Origin: Rhizobacter sp. Root1221
Lineage (GTDB): Bacteria; Pseudomonadota; Gammaproteobacteria; Burkholderiales; Burkholderiaceae_C
Reading direction: 5' to 3'
NCBI RefSeq assembly: GCF_001425785.1
Contig: NZ_LMDI01000006.1
Coordinates: 1 to 64,000 of the forward strand
DNA: 64,000 bases
This document shows positions 1 to 7,601 of the stretch, in pieces; position 1 is the stretch's first letter; each line of letters begins with the position of its first letter. A model generated the notes under the pieces. It ran no database searches. It was not told the DNA's origin and saw only the letters and a list, made by a program, of their open reading frames with translations. The position numbers were made by a program, and so were the translations under genes.

Positions 1-75
1 TTGAGTTGGCGCTCTGGGATTTATCCCAAACAGCGAGTGCTCGCAACAACTTACGTGACCTCGGTCCAATTTATT

Positions 76-161
76 CCGGACAGTAGTGGGCGTTCGCCGG
101 GATGACCCGAGATTTTCCCCGGACAGCAGTGGGCCTGCGGCGGGATGACAAAAGAGGGATG
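76..161. repeat. Intergenic repeat, copy 1 (two tandem 43-base subunits)
   Basis: Two imperfect subunits lie head to tail: CCGGACAGTAGTGGGC (76-91) followed by a CCGGGATGAC end, and CCGGACAGCAGTGGGC (119-134) followed by a CGGGATGAC end, 43 bases apart. The stretch from about 89 to 161 recurs almost word for word at 17680-17752, between two unrelated genes. It also shares the CGCCGGGATGAC tail with the repeat at 5649-5724. Bases 1-75 hold nothing else I recognise. The element is non-coding; a REP/BIME-like palindromic repeat is the best fit. Confidence 0.6.
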
Positions 162-182
162 GCTCGTGGCGCCGTTGCCTCG

Positions 183-458
183 TCAAGTGCCCGGCCCGAA
201 CCGGGACAACGACCTCACCTTCGCCCGCGCCGCCTCGACCTCGCGGTCACGCGGCTCCGCGGTGGTGACCAGGGCGTCGATCAGCGTTCGGGCAGCGGCC
301 GCAACGTCGAGCACCGCCTGGTCGAACGCGGCCTCGTTGGCCTTCGAGGGCACGGTGAACCCGCTGAGCTTGCGCACGAACTGCAAAGACGCGTCACGGA
401 TTTCCAGCTCGGTGGCCGGCGGCTCGAAATTGAAGAGGGTCTTGATGTTGCGGCACAT
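183..458 (-). CDS. DUF2277 family small protein
   Basis: A 91-residue protein starting MCRNIKTLFNFEPPATE, the hallmark N-terminus of the DUF2277 family, whose members are about 90 residues. The open frame extends 39 codons upstream, but the family start and length fix the ATG at 456-458. The N-terminal MCRNIKTLFNF segment is near-invariant in the family and the rest is helical (LQFVRKLSGF, then an Ala-rich AAARTLIDAL region). Function is unknown; a DNA- or nucleotide-binding role is sometimes suggested, but nothing here shows it. It is divergent from the GST gene with about 90 bases between the starts. Confidence 0.85.
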   Translation of the reverse strand: MCRNIKTLFNFEPPATELEIRDASLQFVRKLSGFTVPSKANEAAFDQAVLDVAAAARTLIDALVTTAEPRDREVEAARAKVRSLSRFGPGT

Positions 459-548
459 GGGCACTCCCGGAAAACGCGGCGCCGGTTCGCCAAGGGGTCG
501 GCGACGGTCTATAACCACGGCTGTGCCCCCAAGGAACCGGATCACCGC

Positions 549-1205
549 ATGAGCATCCCGACACTCTACGCCCACCCGTTTTCGTCGTACTGCCAGAAGG
601 TGCTCGTGGCCCTCTACGAAAACGACACCCCGTTCACGTACCGGTCACTGGAGGACCCGGCCGCCAACGCCGAGCTGCAGGCGCTGTGGCCGATGAAGCG
701 GTTCCCCGTGCTCGTGGACGGCGGCCGCACGGTGATGGAGGCCAGCATCATCATCGAACACCTCGCCCTGGCGCGACCAGGACCCGTGCGGCTCCTGCCC
801 GACGATCCGGCCGCCGCGCTGGACGTGCGCCTGATGGACCGCTTCTTCGACAACTACATCTCCACCCCGCAGCAGAAGTTCGTCTTCAACGCCATCCGCC
901 CGGAAGGCGTGCGTGACCCCTACGGCGTGGACGAGGCCGGCCGCATGCTCGACACCGCGTACCGCTGGCTGGACGGCGTGATGGTGTCGCGCACCTGGGC
1001 GACGGGCGACGCGTTCACCCTGGCCGACTGCGCCGCGGCCCCGGCACTGTTCTATGCCGACTGGACCCGCCCGATCCCCACGGACTGCCCGAACGTGCGG
1101 GCGTACCGCAACCGGCTGCTGGCCCGGCCGTCGTTCGCCAGGGCGGTGGACGAGGCCCGGCCGTTCCGGCCGTACTTCCCGCTTGGCGCGCCCGATCGGG
1201 ACTGA
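549..1205 (+). CDS. Glutathione S-transferase family protein
   Basis: A 218-residue cytosolic GST. The N-terminal thioredoxin-fold domain (about residues 1-80) reads MSIPTLYAHPFSSYCQKV, with Ser/Tyr/Cys candidates at the usual activating position, the cis-Pro loop KRFPVL, and the EASIII motif that binds the gamma-glutamyl part of glutathione (Glu-Ala-Ser). The helical C-terminal domain contains the N-capping/hydrophobic staple motif (TLADCAAAPALFY). The start at 549 follows the fold boundary; the frame is open further upstream but that part reads as non-coding. It probably conjugates or reduces small electrophiles; the substrate cannot be read from the sequence. Confidence 0.88.
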   Translation: MSIPTLYAHPFSSYCQKVLVALYENDTPFTYRSLEDPAANAELQALWPMKRFPVLVDGGRTVMEASIIIEHLALARPGPVRLLPDDPAAALDVRLMDRFFDNYISTPQQKFVFNAIRPEGVRDPYGVDEAGRMLDTAYRWLDGVMVSRTWATGDAFTLADCAAAPALFYADWTRPIPTDCPNVRAYRNRLLARPSFARAVDEARPFRPYFPLGAPDRD

Positions 1206-1222
1206 CAGGAAAGCGCCGCGCG

Positions 1223-1762
1223 TCAAGCGAACCGGGCCACCAGCCGCACCACCGTGTTCCAGTTGCGGGTCGACAGTGGCGACCCCAACAGCTTCTCCAG
1301 GAACGCGTTCGGGCTGCCCGGGGAGTTGCCCACCATGCGGCACACGCTCAGCACCTCGCCGGGCGTGACTTGCACCAGCTCGACGTCGCGGCGCGCGGAG
1401 GCCATCGGCAGCGGGGGTGGAACCACCTCGGGCGATGACAGGAACGACACGCAGCACGCGTAGACATCGTGCGGGTCGACGCCGGCAAACGGCGCCGTGG
1501 CCACCACCTCCGACAGGTAGGCCACCGTGCGCACGAAACCGGGCTCCTTCAGGCCACACACGCCACGCAGCGCCTCGCACGCCGCCTCGTACACCGCCTG
1601 GGCCGAGCGCCCCGCCGCCGGCTCGTACACCAGCGTGCCGTTGGTCAGGAACGACGACGCGGTGTGCGCACCGGCGTCCAGGAACGCCGCCTCGAACTGG
1701 CCACGGGTCGGACAGTTGGGCCGGCCCAAGTTGACGTTGCGAAGGAAGACGGCATAGCGCAT
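1223..1762 (-). CDS. DUF1697 family protein (copy 1)
   Basis: A 179-residue protein with the DUF1697 opening (MRYAVFLRNVNLGRPN, compare RGINVG in relatives), the central FLTNGTLVYEP segment equivalent to SGNVVF, and the C-terminal RNWNTVVRLV motif equivalent to RNWATVxKL. The family is about 175-180 residues and functionally uncharacterised. It lies 22 bases downstream of a second DUF1697 gene on the same strand, so the pair is probably one transcript. The two copies have diverged strongly outside the motifs; this one has lost the Gly-Ile pair of RGINVG. Confidence 0.85.
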   Translation of the reverse strand: MRYAVFLRNVNLGRPNCPTRGQFEAAFLDAGAHTASSFLTNGTLVYEPAAGRSAQAVYEAACEALRGVCGLKEPGFVRTVAYLSEVVATAPFAGVDPHDVYACCVSFLSSPEVVPPPLPMASARRDVELVQVTPGEVLSVCRMVGNSPGSPNAFLEKLLGSPLSTRNWNTVVRLVARFA

Positions 1763-1784
1763 GGGGGGACATTCTGCCCGGCGC

Positions 1785-2318
1785 TCAGCCGTGCAACAAC
1801 GCCTCGAGCTTACCCACCGTGGCCCAGTTGCGCCCGGTGCCCTCGTCGCGCAGCGCCTTCATCACCGCGTCGCCCAGCGGGGTGGACAGCAGGCCGTCCG
1901 GACACCACAGGAACGCGGCATGCTGCCCCACGTGCAGTTCGGCAGGCGACCAGTCTTCGGCCCGTGCCGCGTCCAGCAACCGCAGCGACCCCGGGTCACA
2001 CGGGAACATCACGAGCAACCGCGACGGCTCGGGCACTGACTCGTACGGCAGCTCGGCCATGGCCGCGCGCCACTCGGCGGCGGTGCGCACCAGCACCCGG
2101 CACGTCACGCCCAGGTCGGACGCCACGGCCTGGGCGATCTGTTTCGCCGGGTCACCCCGGTATCTGGGCGGCACCGAAAACACCACGTTGCCGCTGTTGA
2201 GCAAGGTGCGGACGTCCCCGAACCCCAGCCCTGCCATCAGTTGTTTCAGGTCGGCCATGGCCACGCGCTTGGCCTTGCCGACGTTGATGCCGCGGAGCAG
2301 TGCGATGCGTTCGTCCAT
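1785..2318 (-). CDS. DUF1697 family protein (copy 2)
   Basis: A 177-residue protein with canonical DUF1697 motifs: RIALLRGINVGKAKRVAM at the N-terminus, LLNSGNVVF in the middle and GRNWATVGKLEALL at the C-terminus. The ATG at 2316-2318 is chosen because family members begin one or two residues before the ALLRGINVG strand; a longer frame to 2387 is open but low in family likeness. It is the promoter-proximal gene of the tandem pair, and the repeat-rich region 2319-2686 is its upstream region. Biochemical function is unknown. Confidence 0.88.
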   Translation of the reverse strand: MDERIALLRGINVGKAKRVAMADLKQLMAGLGFGDVRTLLNSGNVVFSVPPRYRGDPAKQIAQAVASDLGVTCRVLVRTAAEWRAAMAELPYESVPEPSRLLVMFPCDPGSLRLLDAARAEDWSPAELHVGQHAAFLWCPDGLLSTPLGDAVMKALRDEGTGRNWATVGKLEALLHG

Positions 2319-2445
2319 GGGGTAAGCCTTCGCAAGGAGGGGGCATTCTCTCCGAAGTGCGCTCTGAAAAAAAACGCCGCCGAACACGTGGAAAACGCCG
2401 TTCCCGTGTTAGCCCGCACCGGAAAATCCCCGGTGCCTCATCCTT

Positions 2446-2678
2446 GGGCATTCCAAGGAGAACCCAATAGGCATCGGGGGTTCAACGATCCGTCACCAAG
2501 TTGTGCACAAGGCTGTCCACGGGGCCTGTGGACTCACCGCAAAACCCCCTTTTCCACCCTGCCTCAAAGCCGGGCAATCCAAAGGAAAGCAAGCAACGGC
2601 GCGGGTTCCAGCGATCCATCACCAAGTTGTTCACATGGCTATCCACCTCTGGTGTGGAAAGGCGGCCGCGGTGGACAA
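2446..2678. repeat. 126-bp imperfect tandem repeat rich in DnaA-box-like nonamers
   Basis: This fills most of the 368-base gap between a YceI and a DUF1697 gene. Two copies start at 2446 (GGGCATTCC) and 2572 (GGGCAATCC); CACCAAGTTGT recurs at 2494 and 2620, again 126 bases apart. DnaA-box-like nonamers cluster here: TTGTGCACA 2501, CTGTCCACG 2513, TTTTCCACC 2550, TTGTTCACA 2627, CTATCCACC 2639, and on the minus strand CTTTCCACA (2653-2661), TTGTCCACC (2670-2678) and TTTTCCACG (2387-2395). A separate hairpin (arms GCACCGG and CCGGTGC) sits at 2416-2436. Role is unproven: a DnaA-titration or regulatory site is possible, and a decayed repeat equally so. Confidence 0.5.
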
Positions 2679-2686
2679 CTCGCGGT

Positions 2687-3256
2687 TCACTCGGCCGCGA
2701 GGCCCTCCACCTGGATGCGCAGCGTCACGTCCATGCGGAACCCGTAGGCCTTGCCGGCATCGATGCCGAACTCGTCCCGGTTGAACGTGCCCACCACATC
2801 CGCGCCGCAGAGTTCACGCTTGAGCATCGGGTGCGGGACACACTTGAACGAGTTGACCTTGAGCGCCACCGGCCGGGTCACGCCGTGCAGCGTGAGATCG
2901 CCCACCAACTGCGTGGGAACGCCGTCGATGAAGCCCTCGAGCCGGCCCTTGTAGGTGGCCACCGGGTACTTCGCGGTGTCGAACAGCGTGGCCTTCCTTG
3001 CCTCGGCGTTCATGATGTCCAGGCCGAAGTCGACGCTGTCCATGTCCACCGTGACGTCCACCTGCCCGGTCTTGGCCGCCTTGTCGAGCACCACCTGGCC
3101 GGCGGTCTTGTTGAACTTGCCGCGCCAGATCGAGACGCCCATGTGGTCGGCCTCGAAGCTCGGGTAGGTGTGGGCGGGGTCGAGTGTGTACGTGACGGGG
3201 GCGGCCAGGGCCGGTGCCGACGCTGCCACCAGGGCCAGCAGGAGAATCGATTTCAT
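2687..3256 (-). CDS. YceI family periplasmic protein
   Basis: A 189-residue protein with an N-terminal signal peptide (MKSILLLALVAASAPALAA, cleavage near residue 19). The mature YceI lipocalin-like barrel begins with YTLDPAHTYPSFEADHMG and includes the typical GxFNKTAG and TLHGVTRPV motifs and a C-terminal FGIDAGKAYG segment. YceI proteins bind long-chain polyisoprenoids or other lipophilic ligands in the periplasm and are often induced by alkaline or osmotic stress. The start at 3254-3256 is set by the signal peptide, with AGGAA upstream. The osmC-like gene lies 53 bases upstream on the same strand and may be co-transcribed. Confidence 0.92.
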   Translation of the reverse strand: MKSILLLALVAASAPALAAPVTYTLDPAHTYPSFEADHMGVSIWRGKFNKTAGQVVLDKAAKTGQVDVTVDMDSVDFGLDIMNAEARKATLFDTAKYPVATYKGRLEGFIDGVPTQLVGDLTLHGVTRPVALKVNSFKCVPHPMLKRELCGADVVGTFNRDEFGIDAGKAYGFRMDVTLRIQVEGLAAE

Positions 3257-3309
3257 CGGGGTTCCTCGAAGGCAGTGGGTGAACGACGATTCTGCAACAG
3301 CAGCCGGCG

Positions 3310-3705
3310 TCAGGCACGCGCCATCAACGTGACGATCGACGACCCGGTGGTCAGCGTCTTGTGCACGGGGCAGGCCTCCGCCACACGCAGCAGGCTGGCT
3401 CGCTCGTCGTCGGTCAGCGTGCCGGACACCTGGATCGAGCGGGTCATCACGTTCTGCGTGCCGCTCTTGGCGTGTGACACCTCCACCCGCAACTGCGCCA
3501 CCGCCATGCCCTTGCGGGCGATGTAGAGCTGCAGCGTCAACGTGGTGCAGGCGGCCAGCGCCGCATCGAGCAGGTCGTGGGGGGTGGGGCCGCCCAGGCC
3601 CCCGGCGGACGGCTCCAGGTCGGCGGCGAGCGTCTGCCCGTCGTCGAACGTGACGTCGCACGCGGAGGTGCCGCGGGCATGGTCCCAAAAGGCGTGTGTG
3701 GTCAT
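3310..3705 (-). CDS. OsmC family protein
   Basis: A 131-residue OsmC/Ohr-superfamily protein. Two conserved cysteines are visible: one in the helix segment LDAALAACTTLTLQ (about residue 53) and one in the VAEACPVHKTL motif (about residue 112), the pair that reduces organic hydroperoxides in this family. The GGLGGPTPHDLLDAALAAC stretch fits the OsmC rather than the Ohr branch. It is expected to be cytoplasmic, dimeric and dependent on a lipoyl or other thiol reductant (family knowledge). It precedes yceI on the minus strand, so the two may form a small stress operon. Confidence 0.9.
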   Translation of the reverse strand: MTTHAFWDHARGTSACDVTFDDGQTLAADLEPSAGGLGGPTPHDLLDAALAACTTLTLQLYIARKGMAVAQLRVEVSHAKSGTQNVMTRSIQVSGTLTDDERASLLRVAEACPVHKTLTTGSSIVTLMARA

Positions 3706-3923
3706 GGCGGTATGGTCAGGGAAGAAGATCGGCCCCGAAGCTTAACCAGTGGGCCAGCGCGCTCCGAACGGCCATTGTGGAAGGATCGGAGCAGGCCCCC
3801 TACACTCGACGAAGCGTCGGCCGGGTCGGCCAGGAGGGAGATGCATGCCCTCCGCCTGCCTCCGTCAACCGCCGCGTGAATGATCCTGGCCGCCCACCCC
3901 TCTGCCCTGACCGCCCCATTCCC

Positions 3924-5120
3924 ATGCCCGATTTCCGCAGCCCCGAATTCCTGCTCGCGCACATCCAGCACACGCTGTCGTTCTACGAAGGCCGCGAGAT
4001 CGACCCTTCCGGCGGGTTCTTCCACTTCTACAAGGACGACGGCACGGTCTACGACCGCCGCACGCGCCACCTCGTCAGCAGCACGCGCTTCGTGTTCAAC
4101 CACGCCACCGCATACCGCCGCTTCGGCCGCCCCGCCGACCTCGACGCGGTGCGCCACGGCCTCGCGTTCCTGCAGGCCGCACATGCGCAGCCGCAAGGTG
4201 GCTACGCGTGGCAGATCGACTGGCACGATGGCCGCGCCACCGTGCAGGACGGCACCAACCATTGCTACGGCCTCGCCTTCGTGGTGCTGGCCCACGCCCA
4301 CGCGCTCAAGGCCGGCGTGGCCGAAGCGGCCGCCGGCCTGGAAGCCGCCTGGCAGCTCATGGAGCAGCACTTCTGGGAACCCGCCCATGGCCTGTACGCC
4401 GACGAAGCCACACCCGACTGGCAGCTGCAACCGTACCGCGGCCAGAACGCCAACATGCACTCGTGCGAGGCCATGATGGCCGCGTTCGATGCCACCGGCG
4501 ACCGCAAGTACCTGAACCGTGCCGTGCAGCTCGCCGACGCCATCACCGGCCGCCAGGCCGCCCTGGCCGACGGCCTCGTGTGGGAACACTACGGCCCCGA
4601 CTGGCAGGTCGACTGGGACTACAACCGCCACGACAAGACCAACATCTTCCGCCCCTGGGGGTTCCAGACAGGCCACCTCACCGAATGGACGAAGCTGCTG
4701 ATGCAGCTCGACGCACACCTGCCGCCCGCCGAGCGCCCCGACTGGCTGCTGCCGCGCGCGCGCCACTTCTTCGACACCGCGATGCGCCACGGCTGGGACA
4801 CCACGAACGGCGGCCTCGTGTACGGCTTCGCCCCCACGGGCGAGGTGTGCGATGCCGACAAGTACTTCTGGGTGCAGGCCGAAAGTTTCGCGGCCGCCGC
4901 GCTGTTGGCGGTGCGCACCGGCGAGACCGGCTACTGGGACTGGTACGACCGCATCTGGGCCTACAGCTGGGCCCACATGGTGGACCACACCCACGGCGCC
5001 TGGTACCGCATCCTCACGCCCGACAACCGGGCCTACAGCGACGAAAAAAGCCCGGCCGGCAAGACCGACTACCACACGATGGGCGCCTGCCACGACGTGT
5101 TGCGCGGCCTGAAGGCCTGA
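3924..5120 (+). CDS. AGE-family sugar isomerase/epimerase, probably D-mannose isomerase
   Basis: A 398-residue protein of the N-acylglucosamine 2-epimerase (AGE) family, an alpha6/alpha6 barrel. Visible family signatures are FFHFYKDDG near the N-terminus, STRFVFNHATAYRRFG, the active-site segment GQNANMHSCEAMMAAFDATG, WDYNRHDKTNIFRPWGFQTGH and the C-terminal KYFWVQAESFAAAALL and KTDYHTMGACHDVL segments carrying candidate catalytic His residues. The GHxxEW and R-W-G-FQ pattern resembles bacterial mannose isomerases more than renin-binding epimerases, so mannose-fructose interconversion is the favoured role (inferred). The start at 3924 gives family length; the frame is open further upstream. 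Confidence 0.85.
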   Translation: MPDFRSPEFLLAHIQHTLSFYEGREIDPSGGFFHFYKDDGTVYDRRTRHLVSSTRFVFNHATAYRRFGRPADLDAVRHGLAFLQAAHAQPQGGYAWQIDWHDGRATVQDGTNHCYGLAFVVLAHAHALKAGVAEAAAGLEAAWQLMEQHFWEPAHGLYADEATPDWQLQPYRGQNANMHSCEAMMAAFDATGDRKYLNRAVQLADAITGRQAALADGLVWEHYGPDWQVDWDYNRHDKTNIFRPWGFQTGHLTEWTKLLMQLDAHLPPAERPDWLLPRARHFFDTAMRHGWDTTNGGLVYGFAPTGEVCDADKYFWVQAESFAAAALLAVRTGETGYWDWYDRIWAYSWAHMVDHTHGAWYRILTPDNRAYSDEKSPAGKTDYHTMGACHDVLRGLKA

Positions 5121-5145
5121 TGCCCCCAACCACCGGACCCCGACC

Positions 5146-5637
5146 GTGAGCCTCTCCCCCGACCTCGCCCGCCTCGCCCTCCAGGAACAGCGCCTGCGCT
5201 TCAAGCACTTCGACGGCGACACCGCGTGGACGCTTGGCAACCGCATCAAGGCCCTGGCCGATGCGGCCGGCACGCCCGTCACCGTGGAGATCCGCGTGGG
5301 CGGCCACACCGTGTTTTTCATGGCCATGGCAGGCACCCAGCCGGCCAATGCCGACTGGGCACGCCGCAAGCGCAACACCGTGGAGCTGATGCACCGCAGC
5401 TCGTACCGCGTGGGCCTCGAGTTCGCGCGCGACAACAACACGCTCGAAGCCCTGATGGGCCTGCCCACCCGTGACTACTGCGCCCACGGCGGCGCCGTGC
5501 CCCTGCACGTGGAAGGCACCGGCGTGGTGGGGGTGGTCACCGTGTCGGGCCTGCCTCAACGCGACGACCACGAAATGGCCGTGGCAGCCATCGCCGAACT
5601 GTGCAGTGTGCCGGTGGCGGAGGTAGCGCTGGGCTGA
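5146..5637 (+). CDS. UPF0303 / heme-degrading-domain family protein
   Basis: A 163-residue protein of the UPF0303 family, related in fold to the GlcG/HbpS proteins. Recognisable pieces are FDGDTAWTLGNRI, VTVEIRVGGHTVFFMAM, DWARRKRNTVELMHRSSYRVG and HGGAVPLHVEGTGVVGVVTVSGLPQRDDHEM. The start is GTG at 5146; no clear Shine-Dalgarno is visible, and the gene begins 25 bases after the epimerase stop, so translation is probably coupled within one transcript. Molecular function is unknown; relatives are small cytoplasmic proteins sometimes linked to oxidative stress or heme. Confidence 0.82.
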   Translation: MSLSPDLARLALQEQRLRFKHFDGDTAWTLGNRIKALADAAGTPVTVEIRVGGHTVFFMAMAGTQPANADWARRKRNTVELMHRSSYRVGLEFARDNNTLEALMGLPTRDYCAHGGAVPLHVEGTGVVGVVTVSGLPQRDDHEMAVAAIAELCSVPVAEVALG

Positions 5638-5648
5638 AGCCCCATCGT

Positions 5649-5724
5649 GTCACCCCGACGAAAGTCGGGGCCCACCATGCCCAGGCGCCACGGCCCAGTG
5701 GGTCCCGGCTTTCGCCGGGATGAC
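5649..5724. repeat. Paired-hairpin intergenic repeat (REP/BIME-like)
   Basis: Two hairpins are placed as mirror images: CCCCGAC-GAAA-GTCGGGG at 5653-5670 and CCCGGC-TTTC-GCCGGG at 5704-5719. The flanks also pair (GTCA with TGAC, CCCAC with GTGGG), so the whole block can fold as a cruciform. Related pieces occur at 26724-26741 and 17605-17752. It lies between convergent genes (UPF0303 and opgD) and may also act as a bidirectional terminator. Confidence 0.7.
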
Positions 5725-5767
5725 AGCGCGTCCCGTGAAGCGCCTTGGCGCGCGCGGACCGTGCCCG

Positions 5768-7363
5768 TCAGACCACCTTCCGGTCCGCCACCGCTGGCGG
5801 CACGTACTGGTAGAGCCACGTCTCCGTCAACGGCTTGCCCTCGTGGCGCAGGAAGAGGCGCAGCGTGATGGCCTGCGTGCTCGCATCCTCGGGCTTGAGG
5901 TCGAACATCGCGCGCCAGCCGTCGATGGCTTCCAGCGGCCGCGCCGACGTGATCTCGACCTTGCCGCGGCTGGCGGTGATGACCGCCTCCACCTTGGCAT
6001 CGCGCCCGAGCCGCGACAGTTCACCGCCGGTGAAGTCCACCGCGAACCGCCATGAGAAGTACGGGCGCGGCTTGCCCACCACGCCACCCAGGCCCGTTCG
6101 CGTGGCCACGCAATGCGCGAGCGCCGACCGCGCCGGCGGCTGCGCGCCCCAGTACAACCGGTAGCCCACGAGCCACTCCTGCCCCGGCTGCGGCTTGCGG
6201 TCGGGGTTCCAGAAGGCCACGATGTTGTCGAAGGTCTCGTCGTTGGTGGGAATCTCCACCAGCTGGATGCTCCCCTCGCCCCAGTCCGACTTCGGCTCCA
6301 CCCACAGCGACGGGCGGCGGTCGTAGAACACGCCGTCGTCCTGGTAGTGGTCGAAGTTGCGGTCGCGCTGCACGAGGCCGAAGCCGCGCGGGCTCTTGTC
6401 GGTGAACGCGTTGAACTGCAGGTTCGGCGGGTTCGTCAGCGGGCGCCACACCCACTCGCCGTTGCCCCGCCACATCGCGAGGCCGTCGGTGTCGTGGATC
6501 TCGGACCGCCAGTCGTTGGCCATGCGGTGGTCGTTCTCGCCATGCTGGAACATGCTGGTGCACGGCGCGATGCCGAGGCGCTCGATCACCTTGCGCGGGT
6601 ACAGCGCAGCGTCGATGTCCATCACCTGGGTGTCGCCCGGCGTGATGGCAAAGCGGTAGGCCCCCGACACACTCGGTGAGTCGAGCAGCGCGTAGACCAC
6701 GAGCGTGTTCGAACCCGGCGCGGGCCGTTCGAGGTAGTACGAGACGAAGTCAGGGAACTCCTCGGGCCGCTCCATGCCGGTGTCGATGGCAAGACCACGG
6801 GCCGACTGGCCGTACTGCCACTCGCTGCCCACCGCACGGAAGTAGCTCGCCCCCAGGAACGCGGCCGCGTCGCGCACCGGGTCGGTGTGGAAATTCAGGC
6901 GGAAGCCGGCAAAGCCGAGGTCGGCCGGCAACGCGCCTGCCTTGAGCCCGCTCTGGCCGTAGTCGAACATGGCCGGGTCGTAGGCCAGTTCCTGGGCCTG
7001 GCCCGAGGCCACTTCGTACATGCGAACGGGCTTCTTGAAAAAGAGCCCGAGGTGGAAGAACTTGGCGCGAAAGCGCGCGTCCTGGTCGGCCCACAGCGCG
7101 TGGTCGGACCGGAATTGCATCGACTGGTACTGGTCCCAGTCGAGCCCGGCGACCGAGGCGGGCAAGCGGTCGGGCCGGGCCACGTACGGCGCCGCGGACA
7201 AGGCCCGGGCCTGGCCCTTCAACGCGGCGAAGTCGAACGGTTGGGGACGGCCCAGCGGCTTGAGTGCGGCGAAGGTCTCGGTCCACGAGAGCCCGAGGCT
7301 GCCGGCGGTGGCGAGAGCGGCACCGCGGCCGAGGGAGCGGAGGAAGTGGCGTCGTTTTTGCAT
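5768..7363 (-). CDS. opgD: Glucan biosynthesis protein D (OpgD/MdoD)
   Basis: A 531-residue periplasmic protein for osmoregulated periplasmic glucan backbone structuring. The N-terminus MQKRRHFLRSLGRGAALATAG is a twin-arginine (Tat) signal, as in known OpgD proteins. The mature part begins FDFAALKGQARALS and carries the family motifs RSDHALWADQ, FRLNFHTD, FLGASYFRAVG, CTSMFQHGENDHR, RSEIHDTDGLAMW, DRNFDHYQDDGVFYDRRPSLWVEP and WGEGSIQLVEIPT. The ATG at 7361-7363 is chosen because it directly precedes the Tat motif; the open frame runs further upstream without signal-like sequence. No opgG or opgH is adjacent, so the glucosyltransferase partner must lie elsewhere. Confidence 0.93.
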   Translation of the reverse strand: MQKRRHFLRSLGRGAALATAGSLGLSWTETFAALKPLGRPQPFDFAALKGQARALSAAPYVARPDRLPASVAGLDWDQYQSMQFRSDHALWADQDARFRAKFFHLGLFFKKPVRMYEVASGQAQELAYDPAMFDYGQSGLKAGALPADLGFAGFRLNFHTDPVRDAAAFLGASYFRAVGSEWQYGQSARGLAIDTGMERPEEFPDFVSYYLERPAPGSNTLVVYALLDSPSVSGAYRFAITPGDTQVMDIDAALYPRKVIERLGIAPCTSMFQHGENDHRMANDWRSEIHDTDGLAMWRGNGEWVWRPLTNPPNLQFNAFTDKSPRGFGLVQRDRNFDHYQDDGVFYDRRPSLWVEPKSDWGEGSIQLVEIPTNDETFDNIVAFWNPDRKPQPGQEWLVGYRLYWGAQPPARSALAHCVATRTGLGGVVGKPRPYFSWRFAVDFTGGELSRLGRDAKVEAVITASRGKVEITSARPLEAIDGWRAMFDLKPEDASTQAITLRLFLRHEGKPLTETWLYQYVPPAVADRKVV

Positions 7364-7527
7364 TGCGACGCAGTTTGCACAAAACCGGAAGGGCGGACGC
7401 AATGCCGGGTTTTTCCGGGGGTCTGACGGCGCGCATCCATACGCAACCAACCGCACCTGGGATAAACCCCGGGCAATGCGCGCATCAAAGTACAAAACCC
7501 CGCGACGTGCGTACCAAATCTGCAATT

Positions 7528-7541
7528 CGATACGCGTATCG
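7528..7541. promoter_or_regulatory. Perfect 14-bp palindrome upstream of the polyol operon
   Basis: CGATACGCGTATCG is a perfect palindrome located 60 bases before the start of the binding-protein gene, in the 238-base gap between opgD and the polyol transport operon. It is a plausible operator for a dimeric regulator; the linked AraC-type regulator usually recognises direct rather than inverted repeats, so another protein may bind here. No promoter hexamers are clear. Confidence 0.4.
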
Positions 7542-7601
7542 TTCCCTCGGGGCGACGGTCATCCCGTCACACCCGCTGTCGAACAACGAGGAGAGAACGT
7601 C

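Noticed and set aside
102-548. N-terminal extension of the GST by 149 codons
   Set aside because: It would run through the repeat and antisense to the DUF2277 gene; the GST fold starts exactly at ATG 549.
2446-2678. Chromosomal origin of replication
   Set aside because: DnaA-box-like sites cluster here, but dnaA, dnaN, parA/parB, gidA and an obvious AT-rich unwinding element are all missing.
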